From: Xanthobacteraceae bacterium
GTDB lineage: Bacteria > Pseudomonadota > Alphaproteobacteria > Rhizobiales > Xanthobacteraceae
Length of the DNA stretch: 12,981 bases
NCBI GenBank assembly: GCA_030037185.1
Contig: JASHRR010001250.1
Coordinates: 1 to 12,981 of the forward strand
Direction: 5' to 3'
Of this stretch, positions 5,890 through 12,711 are shown piece by piece (position 1 is the first letter of the stretch; each line of letters starts with the position of its first letter). The translations under genes were made by a program, and so were the position numbers. Below the pieces are notes generated by a model. It was not told where the DNA came from, ran no database searches, and saw only the letters and a list, made by a program, of their open reading frames with translations.

Positions 5890-6711
5890 TCAGTGTGAGA
5901 GCAGGCAGCAAACCGGGCTAGCCCCGAGAAGGCCTTGCGTGACGCCGCCAAAAATCCATTCGCCGAGTCGGCTGTGCCCGTATCCGCCGGCCACAATCAA
6001 ATCGGCGTCGATTTTCTGCGCAACGCGGATCAGCTCGCCTGCGACCGATCCCGTGGCATGCTCTGGCTGGCGCACCGTGGCGGCGATGCGGTGCCGCGCG
6101 AGGTATCCGGCCACATCATTGATGGGCGTGTGCACCGGCGTTTCGTTGCCGCGACCAAGTATTTCAACAACCGCTACGGATACGGCCTCACGGATCAATG
6201 GCAGCGAATCACGAAGCGCTCGGCGGGCCTCTCGGGTGTCTTTCCAACCAATGACGACGCGTTCTGCCTTCAACGAATCGACGCCATTTGGGACGATGAG
6301 GACGGGTCGGCCTGCCCGCAATATCGTCGCGCCCGGATCGATCGTGCGATAAAGATTGCCCGGCAGTCGATCGCGACCGATAATGATGAGGTCGGCGACC
6401 CGAGCTTCTCTCACCAGGAAGTCTGTCGGCGAGTCGATGGCCGCTCGCCATTCCGTCGGCTGGCCTGGGCCTGCAATCTTGCGGAAATGTTCCCCGACTT
6501 GGGCCAATCGATCGGACATTTCTTGGAGCAGGCTTTCGGTAGGGGCGGTATCAACGATCACGCCTCCGTACGTAAGGGGCGGCGTCGGTTCCCAGGCGGT
6601 GACGCCGATCAACGTCGATTGACACCGCGACGATAATCCGGCTGCCAATCGAATCCGCTCGTCACGCGGTTCGGCAAGCTCGACGTGCACCATCATGGTG
6701 GCGAATGACAT
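5890..6711 (-). CDS. Tandem universal stress protein (UspA superfamily)
   Basis: This encodes a 273-residue cytoplasmic protein made of two Usp folds (about 1-145 and 150-273), the usual length for tandem Usps of proteobacteria. The first half ends each fold element with ADLIIIGRDRLPGNLYRTID; the second opens ERVVIGWKDTREARRAL and carries DADLIVAGGYGHSRLGEW followed by IFGGVT at ~242-258. This is the Usp nucleotide-binding loop, in which the second half keeps most of the G-x2-G-x9-G pattern and the first does not. Such proteins act in stress survival, often under low oxygen. ATG 6711 is chosen because GGAGGG lies just upstream and homology begins MSFATMMVHV; the ATG at 6729 is rejected. A TTGA-N6-GCAA box at 6777-6790 fits a FixK-type promoter. 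The gene is intact and heads a cluster with the HPF and SDR remnants. Confidence 0.93.
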   Translation of the reverse strand: MSFATMMVHVELAEPRDERIRLAAGLSSRCQSTLIGVTAWEPTPPLTYGGVIVDTAPTESLLQEMSDRLAQVGEHFRKIAGPGQPTEWRAAIDSPTDFLVREARVADLIIIGRDRLPGNLYRTIDPGATILRAGRPVLIVPNGVDSLKAERVVIGWKDTREARRALRDSLPLIREAVSVAVVEILGRGNETPVHTPINDVAGYLARHRIAATVRQPEHATGSVAGELIRVAQKIDADLIVAGGYGHSRLGEWIFGGVTQGLLGASPVCCLLSH

Positions 6712-6776
6712 CACGCCCTCCGGGAGCAAGATAGGCGACCTGGAAATCGATATTGGTCTGTGTTATTTCAAGGGCC

Positions 6777-6790
6777 TTGACGTTGCGCAA
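6777..6790 (-). promoter_or_regulatory. Candidate FixK-type box for the Usp gene
   Basis: TTGACGTTGCGCAA fits the looser FixK2 pattern TTG(A/C)-N6-(T/G)CAA. Its centre (6783.5) would be about -41.5 for a start near 6742, with CAATAT (6755-6750) as a weak -10 and a 31-base leader to ATG 6711. Placement is good, but the match is not perfect. Confidence 0.5.
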
Positions 6791-6976
6791 TAGCGTCGTT
6801 GCGGCCATGGGCCAGACCGGTATCTCAGAACAGGGCTGGATAATCATCGGCTCTGCAACTGCGGACATATGCCGGCAACTAGGTCGAGGCCGGTTTGTTC
6901 CGTTGCTCATCAAGTCCGTATCGTCAGCGCCGGCGCAGAAATCATTTGTAAGACTTTTGCGGCGGTAACGATCGCC

Positions 6977-6991
6977 CAAGCCTCAGGCTTG
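6977..6991. promoter_or_regulatory. Perfect 15-bp palindrome in divergent intergenic region
   Basis: CAAGCCT-C-AGGCTTG is a perfect 7+7 inverted repeat with one central base. It lies in the 547-bp region between the minus-strand Usp gene (6711) and the plus-strand nitroreductase (7259), which contains no supported gene of its own. It may be an operator or a small hairpin. Confidence 0.35.
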
Positions 6992-7087
6992 ACTTACGCA
7001 AAACACGCCCGACCGCTAGCTTGCTCATCAGCCAGCGAAGCGAGCCGGTTGGATCAGTCATTCCGTTGGATGAGCCCGGACAGCGCC

Positions 7088-7101
7088 TTGACCCTCCTCA
7101 A
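7088..7101 (+). promoter_or_regulatory. Second FixK/FNR-like box upstream of nitroreductase
   Basis: TTGACCCTCCTCAA matches TTGA-N6-TCAA exactly (8 of 10 of the longer consensus). It is 88 bp upstream of the perfect box at 7176-7189, centre to centre, and could be an upstream activator site or a weak promoter of its own. No strong -10 is apparent. Confidence 0.4.
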
Positions 7102-7175
7102 TAGGTCGCGGCCCAGGTGAGCCCTTCAAGTGGACATGGCAACGGAGTGCCTGTCATGCGTCGGCTTGGTTCGCT

Positions 7176-7189
7176 TTGATACGCATCAA
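7176..7189 (+). promoter_or_regulatory. FixK/FNR-type box, perfect consensus
   Basis: TTGATACGCATCAA matches TTGAT-N4-ATCAA at all ten positions. Its centre at 7182.5 predicts transcription from about 7224, giving a ~35-base leader to the ATG at 7259. The -10 (TTCATT, 7210-7215) is weak, which is common for activator-dependent promoters. Confidence 0.75.
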
Positions 7190-7258
7190 GGTGCGCCGCG
7201 CCAAGCCGTTTCATTCATGGGCCGTTCGGGCACAGCCAACCTTATAGAGAAGGATGCT

Positions 7259-7773
7259 ATGGATATAAAGGAGGCGATCTCTGGCCGGCGTTCGATACGC
7301 GAATACACGCTCCAGGCCGTCGATGAGGAAACGATCCGTCATCTGACTGATGCGGCCATAAAAGCGCAGAACGCTGTCAATCAGCAGCCATGGTCGTTCA
7401 CGATCGTGCGCGACCAGGGAGCCCTCGAGCGGATCTCGCACGCTGCGAAGTCGCATATGCTGGCCACTATGCAGGAATCGGCTCAGTCCGACCACTTCAG
7501 GTCCCTCCTTTCCAATCCGGACTTTCACATCTTCTACCGTGCAGCGGTAATGATCCTCATCTCGGCAAACGCTCAAGGGCCATGGATCGGGCCGCAGAGA
7601 ACCTCATGCTCGCCGCATACGCCGCCGGACTCGGCACCTGCTGGATCGGATTTGCGCAGGGCTTTCTCAACACGCCGGAAGGGAAGAAGGAGCTTGCGCT
7701 CTCCGACTCGTGCGTGCCCATTGCGCCGATCATCGTGGGTCACCCGAAACCCGAGATCCGCTGGATCGGCTAA
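7259..7773 (+). pseudogene. Nitroreductase-family flavoprotein, frameshifted
   Basis: The first frame (7259-7585) begins MDIKEAISGRRSIREYTLQA, with the FMN-phosphate-binding RRSIREY, then NAVNQQPWSFTIVRD, which lines the flavin, and runs to ISANAQGPW. The family continues with a short Asp/Cys segment and then AAENLMLAAYAAGLGTCWIG, which is present but in another frame (from 7591), followed by FAQGFLNTPEGKKELAL and APIIVGHPKPEIRWIG, ending TAA 7771-7773. Only five bases (7586-7590) separate GPW from AAEN where ~18 are usual, so a net loss of about 13 bases is inferred. The helix that follows is required for the dimeric flavin site, so the gene is probably dead. The start has GAGAAGGA 4-11 bases upstream; upstream GTG 7130 is rejected as it would overlap the FixK box. 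Confidence 0.88.
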
Positions 7774-8383
7774 GCATATTCAATCCCGATCTCAGCAGGA
7801 TCATCAGACCACCGCTGGCTTCACCTTATCCACTCCGTACGGGGACTGGCTGCGCGGCACAAACTTGCAGGTCATTGTTTAGTCGCTTGATCGATATCTG
7901 GTTCCAAAGCCCCGCAGTTTGTTCTTGTGATAGGGACGCTGTAGCATTGAGTGGAGCCCAATTGTTGGACCACTTGGCCCGGTTTGTTAGTTGGATTCTT
8001 TGGCCGCTCCGTTCTCCTGATGATCAAGCCTGCTGCTATTGCTGTGGGCATGTGGGCAACGCTTTAGCGTTGTGCAAGCGCAGCGTCATGCCCTCAGCCG
8101 TTCAGGCAATCCATCGCGAGGCGGACCGACGGTAGGGCGATCACCGCCCATGCCAGTTCTATGTCGAGGCCGACAGTGCGGACCGCGCAACCCGAGGGAA
8201 AGCTAGCGTGTCGCCGGACAATCTTGATCAGCGCCGGGGTAGGGCCGCTCGCGAGACGATCGATGTTATCAGCCCGACGACCGTAAGAACCAAAGGAAGC
8301 TTGGGACGCACGAGCGAGGAACAGTAGCGGACCAAGGTACCGGTCACATCCTTGCGTCCGGCGGGATAACCAACCTGCCGTGG
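7774..8383. other. 610-bp convergent intergenic region without a supported gene
   Basis: Between the convergent ends of the nitroreductase remnant and the UPF0182 gene I find no credible gene. Open frames on either strand lack ribosome sites and family motifs. A minus-strand stretch near 8260-8330 (LVRPKLPLVLTVVGLITSIV) reads like a lost membrane helix, but has nothing else around it. A 6-bp hairpin (8367-8372 with 8381-8386, loop of 8) overlaps the UPF0182 stop codon and lacks a T run. Confidence 0.4.
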
Positions 8384-11275
8384 TTAACGAACTGCGCCGT
8401 CGTCGCCAAAGTCGCTGGAGTTCTTCGATGGCGGTGACAGAAGCCTTCCGAGTTCCTGAAGGAGCTCACCGTACCGTGCGAAGTTGCCCTCCGCGTATTG
8501 CTGATTCATTTCCTGAAACAGAGTGCGGGCTTGATCGAGCCTATTCCCCGCGGCGCCTAAACCGGATTCCCCCGCTATGGTAGCCGATGGCGCTGGAGTC
8601 CCAACCAGCAGATTCTCTGCGTCCATCAGTGTGCCCGCCCATTCGATCTTGCGGTCGTCGGGCAAGAGCTGCCCGAGGACGACGCGAGCAAGCGTTGGAA
8701 TTCTAGTCTGTTCGGCCTCGATATAAACAGGCTCAATGGCGATGAGCTGGTTTCCGCTGAGCGGCAGCAGGATGAGATTGCCGCGGATCACGTGGGAGCC
8801 GTGCTGATCCCAGAGGGTCAAGTCTCCGGAGAATCGGCTATCTGAGCTAATGCGCGATTCCACTTGCGCCGGGCCATCGACGAACGTTCCCTTTGGGAAA
8901 CGGAACGCCACCAGCTTTCCGTAGTTTTCGCCGTCGCAAAGCCCGGCAAGCCATCCCGCCATCTGGTTCTTTCCAGCCACCGACATTGGCAGCATGAGCA
9001 GGAACTCTGGCATCTCTGAGCCGGGAAGCCGGGTGGTGATGTAGTATGGCGTCACCTCGATCTCCCGATCCCGAAACAGCTCATGTGGCACCTCCCAGCG
9101 GTCCTCGCGATTGTAGAACGTGGTCGGATTGGTCATGTGGTAGGTGCCATAAACCTCGGCCTGGACGGTGAAGATGTCTTCCGGATAGCGAATGTGTCGC
9201 CGCAGAATTTCCGGCATCTGTGTTGAGTCTGTGAAGAAGCCGGGCAGCATGCGCTGATAGGCCTTGATGATCGGGTCGTGCGAATCGAAAACGTAGAATG
9301 TGACCGACCCATTAAAGGCATCGATGACCGCCTTCACGGAATTGCGCACGTAGTTGCGCCCACGAAAAGCTCGCACTGATCCTTGATAGGCCTCACTATA
9401 TGGATAGGTGTCCGAACTGGTGTAACCATCGAGGATGTACGAATAGTGGTCTCCGTCAGCGACGATGTAAGGATCATGATCGAACAGGAGGAAAGGCGCC
9501 AACGTTTGAACTCGTTCGACGATATCTCGGCGCAGCAAGACCCGGCTCTCAGACGTAAAGTATTCAGAAATGAAGAGCCGCAGCCCATCGAACTCATGCG
9601 CGATGACGAGCTTGCGCCAGAAGTTTGAGATTTGGATTCCTCCCTTGCCGGCGTAGGTCGTCTCCGCGTTGGCTTGCCCCTGAGGGAAGTCAAATTCCTG
9701 TTCAGTAGTGTGCACGTAAACGTGACCCCGCGTCAGTGCGCCGAAGTAGATCGCTCCATGATCGACCGCGAGCCCGTCCTTGGCACGGATTGGAATATCG
9801 TGCGCCCACAAGACCGGGTTTCCCCTGCTGTCGATTTCATTCACCGGAGCGACGACGGCGCCGTAGCCGTGGGTATACTTGAGCGCTCGATTGACCCACA
9901 CTTTTGCTTGGCTTGGGAGCTTATCGACCTCCAGTTCGCGGGCCGTAATCATGACCTGCCGCTCGACCCGGTCGATCATGTAGCGGTCGATGTCGACGCC
10001 GGCGAAGGTGTAATACGGCCTCAGGCCCTGGATCTGCTGCAGTTGCGGTTCGAGCGCTCTCCAATCCCAGATCCGAGCGTCCTGGAGGGTAGACGCGTCG
10101 CGATCCAGGTCCTCGCGCGTCAGCGGCTTGGCTGACACGGCAAACTCCCGCTCCTCGACCGATGGTCCTTCGAGATTGTAGGCCTGCCGGGTACCGGCGA
10201 TGCTTCGCACCAGGAAGGGCTGCTCGAGCGTTATTTGATTCGGGCCGACGTAAACATCCTCCAAGGCGGCAGGAATAGTCGACGCTCCGAGGTAGAGAAC
10301 CGCAAAGATGGCAAAAGGGATGATCCAACGGGACCGCCGCAGCAGCAGCCAAGCACGAGCCCGGGGCGAAAAAGCCGTCGCTGCCAGAATGCAGGCGGCG
10401 GCGAGCCAGCCGAGGATGACGATGTTGTAAGCCGGAATCCAGAAATGCACATCAGCGAATGACGCGCCGGCGACTACTTTCGAATGTCCATTGATCACGA
10501 GGTGATAGCGGTCGAGCAGGCGGCTGACGCCCAGCAACAGGCAAAGCAGTGAAGCGAGCGCCAAACCCTGGAACATCCAACCCGCCCGGACGGCCTGATG
10601 GCTCTGATACGCTGTCAGCTGACCGCCGACACGACTTGTCAGACGAAAGTTCGTGTTTTCCCGCAATTGGTTTGACAACTCTTCCCATCCTTGGCGAGCT
10701 GCCAGTTTGGCCACCGCCCAAACCGCGATGGTGACTAGCACGACGGTCAGCATCCCGCTGACGATTTGCTCATACAGAGGCAGAGCAAGGATGTAGAAGG
10801 CTAGGTCGTTGCCGAATACCGGGTCGGAGATCTCCGTTGCGGTTGCTCCAAGCCACCGCATCAGCGGTATCCAGAGAGACGTCGCGATTAGGGCTACCAC
10901 GGTGGACAACAGGAAGGCGACCACCCAGGGAGCGCTGCGCGGGATTGCCCAGACCGATTGGCATAGAACTCGCAGGTTAGCCCCAACGAACAAACCTGCC
11001 GATATGAAGACCGCAAGGAAAATTGCCACACGGCACTCGAGCGACAACCAATAGCGATAGCTCTGCCCCAGCTCCGTGAACCAGTAATTTTCGAGCGAGA
11101 TACGAAGCGCCGCTTCAAAGCAAATGATTCCGACGATAGCCGCAAGCAGGTAAGCCGCATCGCGATAAAGGCGGTGCAGGAAGGCTACTCGATCGCCGCT
11201 GCTTTCCGACAAGAAGGTCCGCGCCAGCGGAACAGCTGCCGCCAAGAGAATCATCAGATAGCCGATCGTGAACAT
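8384..11275 (-). CDS. UPF0182-family large membrane protein
   Basis: This encodes about 963 residues, the usual size for UPF0182. The first ~330 residues hold roughly seven hydrophobic segments (opening MFTIGYLMILLAAAVPLA; others near 40-60, 85-107, 120-145, 165-195, 225-250, 275-300 and 310-325). The remaining ~600 form a large extracytoplasmic domain with the family's hallmark stretches: ALKYTHGYGAVVAPVNEID, RRHIRYPEDIFTVQAEVYGT, FYNREDRWEVP. The C-terminal ~60 residues are helical and end in a polar tail. Function is unknown; an envelope role is likely. The ATG at 11275 (or 11278) is preceded by GAGGGG; the frame is open to 11437 but that part overlaps the preceding gene and precedes the promoter. 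A FixK-type promoter lies immediately upstream. The ORF is complete. Confidence 0.93.
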   Translation of the reverse strand: MFTIGYLMILLAAAVPLARTFLSESSGDRVAFLHRLYRDAAYLLAAIVGIICFEAALRISLENYWFTELGQSYRYWLSLECRVAIFLAVFISAGLFVGANLRVLCQSVWAIPRSAPWVVAFLLSTVVALIATSLWIPLMRWLGATATEISDPVFGNDLAFYILALPLYEQIVSGMLTVVLVTIAVWAVAKLAARQGWEELSNQLRENTNFRLTSRVGGQLTAYQSHQAVRAGWMFQGLALASLLCLLLGVSRLLDRYHLVINGHSKVVAGASFADVHFWIPAYNIVILGWLAAACILAATAFSPRARAWLLLRRSRWIIPFAIFAVLYLGASTIPAALEDVYVGPNQITLEQPFLVRSIAGTRQAYNLEGPSVEEREFAVSAKPLTREDLDRDASTLQDARIWDWRALEPQLQQIQGLRPYYTFAGVDIDRYMIDRVERQVMITARELEVDKLPSQAKVWVNRALKYTHGYGAVVAPVNEIDSRGNPVLWAHDIPIRAKDGLAVDHGAIYFGALTRGHVYVHTTEQEFDFPQGQANAETTYAGKGGIQISNFWRKLVIAHEFDGLRLFISEYFTSESRVLLRRDIVERVQTLAPFLLFDHDPYIVADGDHYSYILDGYTSSDTYPYSEAYQGSVRAFRGRNYVRNSVKAVIDAFNGSVTFYVFDSHDPIIKAYQRMLPGFFTDSTQMPEILRRHIRYPEDIFTVQAEVYGTYHMTNPTTFYNREDRWEVPHELFRDREIEVTPYYITTRLPGSEMPEFLLMLPMSVAGKNQMAGWLAGLCDGENYGKLVAFRFPKGTFVDGPAQVESRISSDSRFSGDLTLWDQHGSHVIRGNLILLPLSGNQLIAIEPVYIEAEQTRIPTLARVVLGQLLPDDRKIEWAGTLMDAENLLVGTPAPSATIAGESGLGAAGNRLDQARTLFQEMNQQYAEGNFARYGELLQELGRLLSPPSKNSSDFGDDGAVR

Positions 11276-11302
11276 CATCCCCTCAAATGCCAAACAAAAG
11301 AA

Positions 11303-11343
11303 ACTATATTCAATAGAGCCACTCGTCGTTTGATATAGCTCAA
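11303..11343 (-). promoter_or_regulatory. Class II FixK/FNR-type promoter of the UPF0182 gene
   Basis: TTGATATAGCTCAA (11330-11343) matches TTGA-N6-TCAA exactly and nine of ten positions of TTGAT-N4-ATCAA. On the minus strand a good -10, TATAGT (11308-11303), follows so that the box centre is 41-42 bases from a start near 11295, the textbook class II geometry. This leaves a ~20-base leader containing the ribosome site. It lies in the 83-bp gap after the preceding gene. Confidence 0.75.
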
Positions 11344-11358
11344 TCGCTGTACAGCCTC

Positions 11359-11952
11359 TCAGGGCTCGTAAAATTTGAGCTCCACCTCGGCAGCAGCAAG
11401 CCGGCAGTAGAGGCGCCGACGGCGAGCCAGCGGCCACCAGTCATAGAGAAAAATCTCGAGCGGCCGCCAATTCGCGACCCAACCAAGAATCAGAAAGCTC
11501 TGTTCTGCCAAGGTGTCGAAGGGAGTACCCGCCAAATAGACACTGGCCAAGCGCGACGCCACCAGACAAGTGGCAAGGATGGTGAGACCCACTATTAGGG
11601 AAAGCCGGCCGACGCGCAGCAACTCCTTGAATTCGCCATTGAGGACCTCCGCTCGGTATGTAAAGTAATGGTGGAATGCCTCTTCAAGTTCTGCTGCGCG
11701 CTTCGCTGTGGCTTCTGCATTGGGGAGGTGAACCACAATACGAAGCGGCTCCTTCGGCCGTAGCTCGCGCGCCTAGCCGACGATGAAGTCCTCAACGCTA
11801 GCATCGAGGTCCCTTTCGCGAAACGGAAAAGGATCGAGCGTGTGGAAGAGCTGAGCAATCTCTTGCACACGCAACTCGATCGCATTGCCCGGATGGTCGG
11901 GGTTCAACCGGATCCTCAGATGGTAAACGCAACACATTGATATACGTAGCAT
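11359..11952 (-). pseudogene. Conserved membrane protein with in-frame amber codon
   Basis: A single frame is interrupted only by TAG at 11775-11773. Upstream it reads HLRIRLNPDHPGNAIELRVQ, EIAQLFHTLDPFPFRERDLD and ASVEDFIVG; downstream ARELRPKEPLRIVVHLPNAE, then an Ala/Glu-rich helix, two membrane helices (LSLIVGLTILATCLVASRLA and FLILGWVANW) and RPLEIFLYDWWPLARRRRLY. Proteins of this type are ~190-200 residues and have Trp at the stop position (FIVxWA), so TGG to TAG is the likely change. The start is uncertain: ATG 11952 is used, without a good ribosome site. The gene precedes UPF0182 by 83 bp on the same strand, so a shared role is plausible. A membrane half could still be made by reinitiation at the ATG-like GTG 11736. 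Confidence 0.75.
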
Positions 11953-12511
11953 CTTGTGGCTTGCAAGAGTGATGTAATGCAATCTCTCGCCCGTCTGCCT
12001 GGCTGGGAGCGGACGCAGCTGCAAAAGCGCTTTTTTGTAAGTCGCCGACATCAAATATCGACATCTCAATATAGCCGAAGGTTTAGTTGTACTGCCAGCA
12101 CCACTCACGAATGTTCGTCCTCGCCAGTCATCGAACTAAGTGGTCACGCGCAGCCGCGTTGTTGCGCGGCCGCCTGCGACCAGCGGCGATTTTGCGCGGG
12201 CTCGGAAGACGACCGGCAAGTGAAGAGCGGACTTGAGATTGAGGTTCCAAGAGCCCGTGCGGCGGGTTGCCTTCTATGTTTCATGGGTTGAATAGTATCG
12301 AGGGTACTGTAGTACGCCGACAGTTTTTATGCCTTTCCTATACTGAGGCTTTCCCATTGCTCTCGAAGACTTATGCCGCAAGTCACACTTGGCTCGATGC
12401 CCGCGCGGGCTCCTGAAGTTGATTCTGATCAATGCATCGGTGTGCAAGCAGCGGCTTGCTTTTGTGAGGCGTGGCAGGCACCGAAGGCGTGCGGAAATAT
12501 CGGATCTCATC
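11953..12511. other. 559-bp divergent intergenic region (minus membrane operon / kdp)
   Basis: I see no supported gene here. Features present are a 5+5 inverted repeat GTACT-GT-AGTAC at 12304-12315, a TATACT (12339-12344) that could be a -10 although no convincing -35 precedes it, and the FixK/FNR box at 12419-12432. A KdpE operator cannot be recognised by eye. Confidence 0.4.
12419..12432 (+). promoter_or_regulatory. FixK/FNR-type box upstream of kdp, perfect consensus
   Basis: TTGATTCTGATCAA matches TTGAT-N4-ATCAA at all ten positions. The centre (12425.5) predicts a plus-strand start near 12467, about 45 bases before the first ORF of the kdp cluster. The -10 (TTGCTT, 12456-12461) is weak. 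A minus-strand start near 12384 is also possible, but the gene there begins 430 bp away. Confidence 0.65.
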
Positions 12512-12580
12512 ATGCTAGCTCTTGGCCTGGGCTTCTTCGCGCTATCCGTTGGTTATGCGATGGCCTGTGATCAGCTCTAG
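12512..12580 (+). CDS. Tiny single-helix membrane protein ahead of kdpF
   Basis: A frame ending MLALGLGFFALSVGYAMACD then QL and TAG (12578-12580) encodes a single membrane helix with a Cys-Asp at its cytoplasmic or periplasmic end. Short one-helix proteins ending in A-C-D-R/Q-L commonly precede kdpF in alphaproteobacteria and actinobacteria. They may stabilise the Kdp complex as KdpF does, though I know of no proof. It ends 10 bases before kdpF. ATG 12512 gives 22 residues, but it has no good ribosome site. The preceding in-frame codons read EISDLI, which looks like part of the protein, so a start at GTG 12461 or another non-ATG codon is possible. Confidence 0.6.
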   Translation: MLALGLGFFALSVGYAMACDQL

Positions 12581-12590
12581 GGGAACACCC

Positions 12591-12680
12591 ATGATCTTCG
12601 ATTATTCGCTCGCCGGCTTCGTCTCGGCGTGTCTGCTGTTCTATCTCGCCTACGCTCTGCTGCGACCTGAGCGGTTCTAA
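12591..12680 (+). CDS. kdpF: KdpF, small subunit of the K+-transporting ATPase
   Basis: This encodes a 29-residue single-helix peptide, MIFDYSLAGFVSACLLFYLA then YALLRPERF. Length, the central hydrophobic helix and the closing L-x-R-P-E-R-F are diagnostic of KdpF, which sits in the inner membrane against KdpA and stabilises the KdpFABC complex. A ribosome site (AGGGGA, 12579-12584) spans the end of the preceding tiny ORF, so the two are probably translationally coupled. kdpA follows after 31 bases. The gene is intact. Confidence 0.93.
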   Translation: MIFDYSLAGFVSACLLFYLAYALLRPERF

Positions 12681-12711
12681 GCGATCCAAGCAGCTCCAAG
12701 AGGCTACGACG

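Noticed and set aside
5935..6636. Long plus-strand ORF opposite the Usp gene
   Set aside because: It is the antisense shadow of a well-supported Usp frame, with no motif or ribosome site.
6989..7002. TTGACTTACGCAA as a FixK box
   Set aside because: The half-sites are one base too close (N5, not N6).
7130..7258. Upstream start of the nitroreductase
   Set aside because: Homology begins at MDIKEAI with a good ribosome site; the extension would run through the FixK box.
7888..7905. TTGATCGATATCTG as an FNR box
   Set aside because: The right half-site lacks the final AA and no gene lies downstream at the right distance.
7775..8383. Possible IS or RNA gene in the convergent gap
   Set aside because: No terminal inverted repeats, transposase motif, tRNA fold or conserved RNA element could be recognised.
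9632..10352. ORFs on both strands inside the UPF0182 region
   Set aside because: High-GC shadows of a strongly supported gene.
11276..11437. UPF0182 start at 11437 giving 1017 residues
   Set aside because: The extension overlaps the end of the upstream gene and contains the FixK box and -10. ATG 11275/11278 has the ribosome site.
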